NCBI GenBank assembly: GCA_044356835.1 | Contig: JBIKVK010000212.1 | Location: 1 to 6,098, forward strand | Reading direction: 5' to 3' | DNA length: 6,098 nt | From: SYIM01 sp044356835 | GTDB lineage: Bacteria; Pseudomonadota; Gammaproteobacteria; Burkholderiales; Burkholderiaceae_E | In this document: in pieces, positions 1-5,803 of the stretch | How positions within the stretch are numbered: position 1 is the stretch's first letter | Layout of the letters: every line of letters begins with the position of its first letter | Made by a program: the position numbers and the translations under genes | Notes under the pieces: generated by a model | The model's database searches: none | Seen by the model: only the letters and a program-made list of their open reading frames with translations | What the model was told of the DNA's origin: nothing

Positions 1-561
1 GCGGAGCAGTCGGTCGATCGAAGCCTGCCCGAGAAAGCCCAGCTGCCGCAGGTTCTGGTCGAGCACCGCGTCCGCCTCGGCTCGATCGAGCGCAATCATC
101 ATGGCCACCCCGCCGGCACTGGTGATGAGAGGTCGTCGCTGCCCCGGCTCCAGACCGCCACCGAGATAAGCGGGCTGACCGGCCAGGGCGCCGCACACCC
201 AATCATTGCCGCTTTTCATGAAAAGGATCGCCTGGGCATCGAACTGGCGCGCAAGCTTCTGCAAGGGCTTTCCGGCCAGCGCGACGAACTCCGCGTGTGC
301 AGACATCGCCAGTCCAAAGTCGAAAATCAGCGGCCCTGGAAGGTAGCGACGATCGGACTGTCGTTGGGTCGCGAGCCCCTCGCGCACCAGCACCTGAAGG
401 AGACGATGCGTGGTCGAATGGGACAAACCCAGCCGGTCCGCCAGATCGCGCAAACCCCAGCCGAGTCGCGGACGCAGGGTAAGTTCCCGAACGACCTGAA
501 CGGCCCGCTCGATGGCCTGTGTTCCGGGGCGGGCCGTTTCGGGGGATTTCGGCGTTGACAT
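1..561 (-). CDS. IclR-family transcriptional regulator (N-terminal 187 residues, 3' end outside window)
   Basis: The minus strand reads open from an ATG at 561-559 to the window edge and starts MSTPKSPETARPG. Residues 16-65 form the winged helix-turn-helix of IclR proteins: AIERAVQVVREL, then an RDLADRLGLSHSTTHRLL helix pair, then the wing LVREGLATQ with RRYLPGPLIF. From about residue 88 the effector-binding domain begins, with GQRRPLITSAGG (140-151) at the position of the family's G-x-R-PLHATALGKA segment. Family members are about 250-270 residues, so roughly 70 are missing beyond the edge. The start is well fixed because an in-frame TGA lies nine codons upstream and no other ATG intervenes, although no good Shine-Dalgarno precedes it. 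The gene diverges from the catabolic operon at 727, the usual layout for an IclR protein controlling its neighbour in response to a pathway metabolite. The effector is unknown. Confidence 0.92.
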   Translation of the reverse strand, partial: MSTPKSPETARPGTQAIERAVQVVRELTLRPRLGWGLRDLADRLGLSHSTTHRLLQVLVREGLATQRQSDRRYLPGPLIFDFGLAMSAHAEFVALAGKPLQKLARQFDAQAILFMKSGNDWVCGALAGQPAYLGGGLEPGQRRPLITSAGGVAMMIALDRAEADAVLDQNLRQLGFLGQASIDRLLR

Positions 562-605
562 TGAAGCTTGGAGGTTTTCGTAAATTCAACCCGCGCGAAC
601 CGTTG

Positions 606-625
606 TTCCACATTGTAGACACAAT
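606..625. promoter_or_regulatory. Candidate IclR-type operator and regulator promoter element
   Basis: Positions 606-620 read TTCCACATTGTAGAC, an imperfect 15-bp palindrome around 613 in which 5 of 7 base pairs match. This is the length and symmetry typical of IclR-family operators. A second, perfect inverted repeat, ATTGT-AGAC-ACAAT, overlaps it at 612-625. On the minus strand 617-612 reads TACAAT, a good -10 hexamer for the regulator gene about 50 nt upstream of its ATG, but no convincing -35 is seen. A protein bound here would cover that -10, consistent with autorepression. The assignment rests on symmetry and position only. Confidence 0.4.
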
Positions 626-647
626 CCAGGACAGGTTGATACCCGGC

Positions 648-677
648 TCTTGTCGCACGCGCACCGGAGCGACAAGA
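648..677. repeat. Perfect inverted repeat, 9-bp arms, in the leader/promoter of the catabolic operon
   Basis: The left arm TCTTGTCGC (648-656) and right arm GCGACAAGA (669-677) are exact reverse complements separated by 12 nt. The arm centres are 21 bp apart, about two helical turns, so the arms could be half-sites for a dimeric or tetrameric regulator on one DNA face. If transcribed, the sequence could instead form a 9-bp stem with a 12-nt loop, ending 49 nt before the ATG at 727. No U-tract follows, so it is not a typical terminator. The TTGT/ACAA half-site core also occurs in the palindrome at 612-625. Confidence 0.5.
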
Positions 678-712
678 ATGAGGCCAGAGGCGTCAATCGC
701 TCGAACCAGATC

Positions 713-726
713 AAAGGGAGACCAGG
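713..726 (+). promoter_or_regulatory. Ribosome binding site of the Bug-type binding protein
   Basis: The purine run AAAGGGAG (713-720) precedes the ATG at 727 by 6 nt. This is a strong Shine-Dalgarno at good spacing and fixes this start over others. Confidence 0.7.
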
Positions 727-1707
727 ATGAATTCATTGTTCAAGTGGATCGCAGGGAGCGGCCTGTTGTTGGCGGGCGCGTTTTCTTCACCGAATGCGGT
801 ATTGGCCCAGCAGACCGCTTACCCCAACAAACCGATCCGCCTGCTGTCCTGCTGCACCGGCTTTCCGGAGAACGTCTCCAGGGTGCTCGCCCAGGCGATG
901 CAGGAGCAGTTGAACAACCACTCGGTGGTCGTCGAGACACGGGCGGGCGCGAACGGCATCATCGCCGCCCAGTATGTCGCCACTCAGCCACCCGACGGCT
1001 ACACCATCTTTATCGGAACCAACTCGACGCATGCGGCCAATCAAAGCCTCTACAAGAAATTGCCGTACGACTATGTAAAGGACTTCCAGCCCCTCGCCGG
1101 AGTCGCCCGGGGTGCGCTGCAGATTGTCACTCGCGCCGATATTCCCGCCAACAACATTGCTGAACTCACCGCGCTGATCCGACAATCGCCCGGCAAGTTT
1201 TCCTACGGATACGGCAGCTCGTCGGCGCAAGTGGCGATCGAGTTGTACAAACTGATCGAAAGCTTGCAGATCACGCCGGTGCCCTACAAGACCAATCCGC
1301 AGGTGACCCTCGATCTGCTGGGTGGGCGCATCGACATCGCGGCCAATGTCGCGACCGAATACACCCAGCACATCAAGGCCGGGAAACTGCGCTCGATGGG
1401 GACGACCGGCTCCACACGGCTGAAATCATTGCCCGATGTGCCGACCCTCAAGGAAGCTGGAGTCAAGGACTACGAGCTCACCTTCTGGAACGCCGCCTAT
1501 CTTCCCGCCGGAGTGCCCCCCGCACTGCTCAGCCGGGTGAACGAGATTTTCGTGAACGCGCTGAAGCACCCCAAGGTCGTGACCTTTCTTGAGAACAGCC
1601 TGACTGAGTCGTTTGCCCAAGACCCCGCAGAGCTGGCCCGGTTTCAGGTTCAGGAACATGACAAGTGGAAAATGGTCCTGAAGGCCGCCGGCGTTGAGCC
1701 CCAATAA
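727..1707 (+). CDS. Bug/TctC-family tripartite tricarboxylate transporter periplasmic substrate-binding protein
   Basis: This 326-residue protein has the usual length for Bug (Bordetella uptake gene) receptors. Residues 1-27 are a Sec signal peptide: a lysine-containing n-region, the hydrophobic core IAGSGLLLAGAF, and a VLA cleavage site before Gln28. The mature protein opens with YPNKPIRLL (32-40), the first strand of the family. Further hallmarks are RAGANGIIAA (72-81), PDGYTIFIGTNSTHAANQSLYKKLPYD and VKDF (about 89-120), and LPDVPTLKEAG (235-245). Such proteins bind small carboxylates or other organic acids in the periplasm and pass them to a TctA/TctB permease. Neither partner lies in the window, so this is an orphan receptor, as is common in Burkholderiales. 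It is the first gene of the operon, 12 nt before the dioxygenase. The ligand loop at 41-49 is SCCTGFPEN rather than the usual PFxPGGxxD type. The ligand is unknown. Confidence 0.95.
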   Translation: MNSLFKWIAGSGLLLAGAFSSPNAVLAQQTAYPNKPIRLLSCCTGFPENVSRVLAQAMQEQLNNHSVVVETRAGANGIIAAQYVATQPPDGYTIFIGTNSTHAANQSLYKKLPYDYVKDFQPLAGVARGALQIVTRADIPANNIAELTALIRQSPGKFSYGYGSSSAQVAIELYKLIESLQITPVPYKTNPQVTLDLLGGRIDIAANVATEYTQHIKAGKLRSMGTTGSTRLKSLPDVPTLKEAGVKDYELTFWNAAYLPAGVPPALLSRVNEIFVNALKHPKVVTFLENSLTESFAQDPAELARFQVQEHDKWKMVLKAAGVEPQ

Positions 1708-1719
1708 GGAGAGCCTGTC

Positions 1720-2625
1720 ATGGCCGTTGAAATCCGCTATGTTGACGCACCGCTGGGCCACGAGATCTGTGGTGTCGACCTGAGCCAACCGCTGTCCGAC
1801 GAGACGTTCGATGACATCGAGGCGGCCTACGATCGCTACGGTGTAATCACCCTGCGCAACCAGAAACTGACGCCAGATCAGCAGATTGCATTTTCAAAGC
1901 GCTTCGGGCCCCTCGACCGCTATGTGCTCGAGCGGTACAACCTGAAGACCCATCCAGACATCTTCGTGATCTCCAACATCCTCGATGAGCAGGGCGTACC
2001 CATCGGACTGGCCGATGCCGGGCGCTACTGGCACACCGACATGTGGGTGACTCGCCGTCCGCCGCGGGGCTCGATGCTCTACGCCATTGAAGTCCCCACC
2101 CGCGACGGGGAGGTATTCGGAGATACCTGGTTCTCAAGCATGTCGGCCGCCTATGACGCCCTGCCCGAAGAGATCCGGCAAGCGATCGACGGGCGCGAGG
2201 CGGCGTTTTCGGGACGCAAGAACGTCGAGTACCGGATCGCCAATACCCCGGTGGATCCGCGCACCGGGAAGCTCTCCAAGGCTGACGAAGAGGGCATGCG
2301 TGAACGGGCGGCGAACATGCCCGCCGAGATCACTCACCCCATGGTGAAGACCCACCCGCGCACCGGACGACGATCCATCTACTGGAGCCAGGGTTCGGTT
2401 GATCGCATCATCGGTTTGAGCCGGGAGGAATCCGATCGCATTCTTGCGTTCATCGAAGCGCATGTGCTCAAGCCGCAATTCATTTATCGCCATCGCTGGC
2501 GGGTCGGCGATATCGTGATCTGGGACAACATCAGCTGCATCCACAAAGCCACAGGCGACTTCGATCTGCCGCTGCGGCGGCACATGCACCGCACGACGCT
2601 CTCAAGTTCGGTGTTTGCGTCATGA
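1720..2625 (+). CDS. TauD/TfdA-family Fe(II)/2-oxoglutarate-dependent dioxygenase
   Basis: This 301-residue protein is in the TauD/TfdA size range. These cytoplasmic enzymes couple 2-oxoglutarate decarboxylation to hydroxylation of an unactivated carbon, often releasing sulfite, a phenol or an aldehyde from substrates such as taurine or 2,4-D. The N-terminus GHEICGVDLSQPLSDE (13-28) and RFGPLDRYVL (61-70) are typical. The iron-binding facial triad is visible as His105-x-Asp107 in YWHTDMWV and His275 in ISCIHKATGD. Arg291 in HMHRTTL fits the 2-oxoglutarate carboxylate-binding arginine. THPRTGRRSIYWSQG (211-225) occupies the family's THPxTGRxxLYVN segment, with WSQG replacing VNRG. The ATG at 1720 has an AAGGAGA Shine-Dalgarno (1706-1712) 7 nt upstream. 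It sits 12 nt after the binding protein, and its stop overlaps the next start (ATGA). The substrate cannot be read from the sequence; taurine is only one option. Confidence 0.94.
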   Translation: MAVEIRYVDAPLGHEICGVDLSQPLSDETFDDIEAAYDRYGVITLRNQKLTPDQQIAFSKRFGPLDRYVLERYNLKTHPDIFVISNILDEQGVPIGLADAGRYWHTDMWVTRRPPRGSMLYAIEVPTRDGEVFGDTWFSSMSAAYDALPEEIRQAIDGREAAFSGRKNVEYRIANTPVDPRTGKLSKADEEGMRERAANMPAEITHPMVKTHPRTGRRSIYWSQGSVDRIIGLSREESDRILAFIEAHVLKPQFIYRHRWRVGDIVIWDNISCIHKATGDFDLPLRRHMHRTTLSSSVFAS

Positions 2626-3710
2626 TGAAAATCGAGCGCATCACCACCCGGGTTGTGGCCGTCCCGCTCGACGAGCCCATCATCAATCCATTCCTCGGGG
2701 CGCGAACCCAGTTCGCGAGCCTGATCGTCGAGGTGCATACGAGCGACGGCAGCAGCGGCTTCGGCTACGCATCGATCGAAAGCGTACGGATGATCCGAGC
2801 CATCGAGTCGATCATCCAGGACCTGGAAGTGCTGATCCGGGGGATGGACCCCACCTGCCGATCCCTTGTTTATGAAACGATGTGGCGCGCCACGGTCGAC
2901 CTGCTGCACGACGGTGCGGTCAACCTCGCGATGACCGCCATCGATGTTGCGCTCTGGGACCTCTTTGGCAAACTGTCCGGTCAACCGCTGTGGAAGATTC
3001 TGGGCGGCTTTCGTCGCCGCCAGCCCGTCTACGCCAGCTGGCAACTGTGGCGGCACCACAGCGCCGATCGCTGGCAGCAGGACGCTGACCGGTTCGTCAA
3101 AATGGGCTTCAAGGCGATGAAGCTTCGGCTCGGTGTGACCCGGCCGTTCAGTGAAGACGCGCAGCGCGCAAAGCTGGTCCGTGAGGTGGTCGGCCCGGAT
3201 GTGGCCTTGATGGTCGATGCGCTCTGGGGGCTGTCGGTCAACGAAGGCATACGGATGGCTCGCATGCTGGGCGACTTGAATTACGCGTGGCTCGAGGAAC
3301 CCGTGCGGGAAGGCGACTTTTCAGGTCTCGCCCAGGTACGCCAGGCCCAAGCCTTGCCCATTGCCGCTGGAGAGCGAATTTCCAGGGTGGGTCAACTGAA
3401 GGACCTGATCCCCGGGATCAATCATGCCATCCTGGACGCGCATCATTTGGGAGGCATCACCCCCTGGATCCGGGCCGCCTCTGAGCTCGAGAGCCTCAAC
3501 ATTCCGATCTCGGCACATTCGCATCCATTTACTCACATGCATTTGCTCGCAAGCAATCGCTGTGGGGCCTGGGTCGAATACATGCCGTGGTGGGACGTGC
3601 TGTTCGAAAATCCGCCCCAGCCGGTCGATGGCGCCCTAGAGATGAGCGACGCACCCGGACTCGGATTGCGCCTGAACGAGCCGAACCTGAAGGCATTCAG
3701 GATCGCCTGA
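2622..3710 (+). CDS. Mandelate racemase/muconate lactonizing enzyme family protein (enolase superfamily, MR subgroup)
   Basis: This 362-residue protein has the enolase-superfamily layout: an N-terminal capping domain (1 to about 125, specificity loop near 17-35) and a (beta/alpha)7-beta barrel. These enzymes use Mg2+ to stabilise an enolate after alpha-proton abstraction from a carboxylate. Metal ligands appear as Asp199 (MVDALWG), Glu225 (WLEEP) and Glu251 (AAGER). The mandelate racemase-type dyad is Asp272 (LDAHHLGGIT) and His299 (ISAHSHPF), with Glu319 (WVEYMPWW) matching MR Glu317. The strand-2 motif is Lys167-x-Arg169 (AMKLRLG), so MR's second lysine is replaced by arginine. Members racemise or epimerise hydroxyacids or dehydrate acid sugars; the sequence does not say which. 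Two tandem ATGs (2622, 2625) are possible. The first overlaps the dioxygenase stop as ATGA with no clear Shine-Dalgarno, which suggests translational coupling. Confidence 0.95.
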   Translation: MMKIERITTRVVAVPLDEPIINPFLGARTQFASLIVEVHTSDGSSGFGYASIESVRMIRAIESIIQDLEVLIRGMDPTCRSLVYETMWRATVDLLHDGAVNLAMTAIDVALWDLFGKLSGQPLWKILGGFRRRQPVYASWQLWRHHSADRWQQDADRFVKMGFKAMKLRLGVTRPFSEDAQRAKLVREVVGPDVALMVDALWGLSVNEGIRMARMLGDLNYAWLEEPVREGDFSGLAQVRQAQALPIAAGERISRVGQLKDLIPGINHAILDAHHLGGITPWIRAASELESLNIPISAHSHPFTHMHLLASNRCGAWVEYMPWWDVLFENPPQPVDGALEMSDAPGLGLRLNEPNLKAFRIA

Positions 3711-3845
3711 ATCCGGGGGCGACCCGGGCAGCGTGTGGGGCCGGCCTCGCCGCGGTCGGCCTCATGATGCGGGGGTGAACTGAGGCTGGGTGCGCCCCAG
3801 CGATCGGGGATCGAGCACGGATATCGCGGATAATGCCAGGCGATC
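3711..3845. other. Intergenic region with short GC-rich hairpins and a possible -10 element
   Basis: This 135-bp stretch separates the catabolic operon from the permease genes. It contains a 6-bp stem GCTGGG/CCCAGC with a 5-nt loop (3785-3801), followed at once by CGATC-GGG-GATCG (3801-3813). Neither is followed by a T-run, so neither is a convincing intrinsic terminator. GATAAT at 3829-3834 resembles a -10 hexamer, but no -35 is visible. If used, it would start transcription within a few nucleotides of the ATG at 3846, giving a nearly leaderless mRNA. I see no gene here. Confidence 0.3.
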
Positions 3846-4871
3846 ATGCAGCCCATCCTCTCCGCCCTAGTCCCGGTCGTTCTCCTGATTTTCGTCGGAT
3901 TGTTCGCCGGCCAGCGCCGTTGGGTTGATGCCGCAGGCAGCGCGCAGATCTCCAAGATGTGCTTCACGCTGCTTAGTCCGGCGCTGCTCTTCAGGACGAT
4001 GAGCCGGATCGAGGTCCAGGCCGCTGACCTGGTGCCTGTGCTCGCCTATTTCATCGCGGTCCTCGCCCTGTTTGGGGCAACCTCTCTGGTCATGCGGAGG
4101 ACTTCCCAGGGCATCGTGATTGCGCTTTCAGCGACCTACAGCAACCTGGTGATGATCGGCATTCCTCTGATCACCCTCGCCTACGGCCAGGAGGGGCTGG
4201 TCTACCTTTTTGCGTTGCTGTCGGTGCATTCGATGATTCTGCTCACACTGGCCACCGTGAGCCTGGAATGGGCGAAGGTACGCGAAGCCAAACGGGCCGG
4301 GCCCGATGCCCCAGCACCGCGCGGTCTGCCCATCGTGCTCCGGGCCCTGCGCAATTCGATCGTGAATCCCGTGGTGCTGCCGATTGCTGCCGGGCTGATC
4401 TGGTCGCAGACCGGATGGACGATTCCGCCCTTGATCGACCGGCCGCTTCAGTGGATGGGACAGGCCTTCAGTCCACTCGCGCTGCTCTTGGTCGGAATCA
4501 GTCTGGCCCATATCCTCGACCGACGGCCCGACCGCAGTCCCTCGCCCACAACCGCCAGCGGCGATCAATCCTCACGGGCACCAGGCGCTCAGGCAGGGAT
4601 CGCCCTGAGGACCACGCTGGCGATCAGTCTGATGAAAAACCTACTTCATCCGCTTCTGGTTGCAGGTCTGTGCGCCCTGCTCGGCATCCGCGGACTCTCG
4701 GCCGTGGTGATCATCGTCGCGGCCGCACTGCCCACCGGCGCGACCGTATTCATGTTCGCGCAGCGTTATGGCGTGGCACGGGATCAGGTGGCGAGCGCGG
4801 TCGCCTTTTCCACGGCGGTCGCGCTGGGCGTGCTGCCCGTCGCGATGCTGGCCGCACAATGGCTGCTGTGA
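3846..4871 (+). CDS. AEC (auxin efflux carrier) family transporter
   Basis: This 341-residue integral membrane protein has about ten hydrophobic segments in two halves, the arrangement of the bile/arsenite/riboflavin transporter superfamily to which AEC carriers belong. The N-terminal half starts LSALVPVVLLIFVGLFAG and contains SNLVMIGIPL (99-108), the family's NxxxxGxPL element. RNSIVNPVVLPIAAGL (169-184) opens the second half. MKNLLHPL (263-270) and LPTGATVFMFAQRYG (295-309) are C-terminal family hallmarks. A polar linker rich in Arg, Asp, Ser and Pro at about 225-255 is the probable cytoplasmic loop. Bacterial members carry carboxylates such as malate or malonate; the name auxin carrier does not imply auxin transport here. 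The ATG at 3846 has only a weak AGG 5 nt upstream. The permease at 4906 follows after 34 nt and may be co-transcribed. Whether it serves the upstream catabolic genes is unproven. Confidence 0.94.
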   Translation: MQPILSALVPVVLLIFVGLFAGQRRWVDAAGSAQISKMCFTLLSPALLFRTMSRIEVQAADLVPVLAYFIAVLALFGATSLVMRRTSQGIVIALSATYSNLVMIGIPLITLAYGQEGLVYLFALLSVHSMILLTLATVSLEWAKVREAKRAGPDAPAPRGLPIVLRALRNSIVNPVVLPIAAGLIWSQTGWTIPPLIDRPLQWMGQAFSPLALLLVGISLAHILDRRPDRSPSPTTASGDQSSRAPGAQAGIALRTTLAISLMKNLLHPLLVAGLCALLGIRGLSAVVIIVAAALPTGATVFMFAQRYGVARDQVASAVAFSTAVALGVLPVAMLAAQWLL

Positions 4872-4905
4872 GTCCTTGATGCGACCGGGGCTCTGAAACG
4901 ACGCC

Positions 4906-5790
4906 GTGCGAAAAAACCATCTCGACGCTCTTGCCATCGGTCTGATGGTCATCTGCTGCGCGGCCTGGGCCCTGCAGCAGATTCTGATCAAGATCACCGT
5001 CGCCGAGATCGCCCCCTTGTGGCAGGCCGGAATTCGTTTCGCCGGATCCAGTCTGCTCCTCTTGATATGGTGCCGCTCGCGTGGGGTACGCGTCTTCGAG
5101 CGCGACGGAAGCCTGTGGCCAGGCCTGTTGGCGGGCTTCCTGTTCTGCCTCGAGTTCATCTGCATCTATCTCGGCATGCGCGACACGACCGCATCCCGGC
5201 TCACCCTTTTTCTGTACTGCGCGCCCTTCGTCCTCGCGCTGTTGTTGCCCCGTTTTGTGCCCCAGGAACGGGTGAGACCGCTGCAGTGGCTCGGACTGGC
5301 GCTCGCCTTCGGCGCTCTGGCGCTCGCCTTCGGCGACACCCTGGTCGCCCCGGGCAGCGATCGGCAATGGGTCGGTGACCTGCTGGCCCTCTGTTCGGGC
5401 GTCTTCTGGGGGCTGACCACGCTGGTCATCCGGGTCACGGTACTGTCGCGCATCAGCGCGGAGAAGATGCTGCTCTATCAGATCGGCACCACGGCAGTGG
5501 CCATGCTCGTCGTTTCGCTGTGGATCGGCGAACGCTGGTCGCTGGGTGAATCACCGCTGATCTGGATGTCGCTCGCCTACCAGACGCTGATCGGGTCCTT
5601 CGTGACCCTGCTGATGTGGATGTGGATGCTGCAGCGCTACCCGGCCACGGGCTTGTCGGCATTCAGCTTCCTCACACCCATGCTGGCCATGGTCTTTAGC
5701 GTACTCTTGCTCGGCGAACCCCTGACCGTCGCGTTGGTGATCGCCCTGGTCGGAGTGAGCGCGGGCATCGTGCTGGTCAACCGGCGATAG
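4906..5790 (+). CDS. DMT-superfamily EamA-domain permease
   Basis: This 294-residue protein has ten predicted hydrophobic helices as two EamA repeats, about residues 10-145 and 155-292, the standard length of drug/metabolite transporter family permeases. Typical features are the first helix with AAWALQQILIKI, the DTTASRLTLFLYCAPFVLALL segment closing the first half, WLGLALAFGALALAFGD, the start of the second repeat at WVGDLLALCSGVFWGLTTLVIR, and the final FSFLTPMLAMVFSVLLLGEPL helix pair. EamA proteins usually export metabolites or amino acids across the inner membrane; the substrate cannot be inferred. The start is GTG at 4906. An in-frame TGA at 4894 excludes longer forms, and the next ATG (4945) would remove the basic N-terminus RKNH and part of helix 1. 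No strong Shine-Dalgarno is seen. The next gene begins 13 nt after the stop, suggesting co-transcription. Confidence 0.93.
   Translation: MRKNHLDALAIGLMVICCAAWALQQILIKITVAEIAPLWQAGIRFAGSSLLLLIWCRSRGVRVFERDGSLWPGLLAGFLFCLEFICIYLGMRDTTASRLTLFLYCAPFVLALLLPRFVPQERVRPLQWLGLALAFGALALAFGDTLVAPGSDRQWVGDLLALCSGVFWGLTTLVIRVTVLSRISAEKMLLYQIGTTAVAMLVVSLWIGERWSLGESPLIWMSLAYQTLIGSFVTLLMWMWMLQRYPATGLSAFSFLTPMLAMVFSVLLLGEPLTVALVIALVGVSAGIVLVNRR
5296..5335 (+). repeat. In-frame tandem repeat, 21-bp period, inside the EamA permease gene
   Basis: A 19-nt sequence at 5296-5314 recurs exactly at 5317-5335, giving a 21-bp (seven-codon) period that encodes LALAFGA then LALAFGD at residues 131-144. It lies in a membrane helix where small hydrophobic residues are expected, and the family's usual spacing is kept. 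It may be codon bias on similar residues rather than a recent duplication. Confidence 0.55.
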
Positions 5791-5803
5791 CGGGCGCTCG
5801 ACG

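Noticed and set aside
613..641. Plus-strand sigma-70 promoter with -35 TTGTAG and -10 TTGATA at 17-bp spacing
   Set aside because: The -10 matches the consensus poorly and the -35 only in its first half; not strong enough to annotate.
203..736. 177-codon open frame on the minus strand across the IclR gene and divergent promoter
   Set aside because: It runs antisense-frame to the clear IclR reading frame on the same strand, spans the intergenic region, and its translation is low-complexity Arg/Gly/Pro/Ser with no recognisable domain.
519..1163. 214-codon plus-strand frame overlapping the start of the binding-protein gene
   Set aside because: It is out of frame with the well-supported Bug gene, has no ribosome binding site, and its Arg/Gly-rich translation resembles no family.
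787..1371. 194-codon minus-strand frame inside the Bug gene
   Set aside because: It is antisense to a gene with a signal peptide and conserved motifs; the open frame is expected from GC-rich codon bias.
2484..3059. 191-codon minus-strand frame across the dioxygenase/MR junction
   Set aside because: It lies antisense to two genes whose catalytic residues are visible, and I recognise no domain in it.
3713..3813. Intrinsic terminator after the MR-type gene
   Set aside because: Several short GC stems exist (for example 3785-3801), but none is followed by a T-run on either strand, so no terminator is called.
4268..4879. 203-codon plus-strand frame inside the AEC gene
   Set aside because: The translation is Arg/Ala/Gly/Ser-rich with no hydrophobic pattern or motif; it is an alternate-frame shadow of the AEC carrier.
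4750..5367. 205-codon minus-strand frame across the AEC/EamA junction
   Set aside because: It is antisense to two membrane-protein genes and gives a Gln/Arg/Glu-rich translation, as expected from reading hydrophobic codons backwards.
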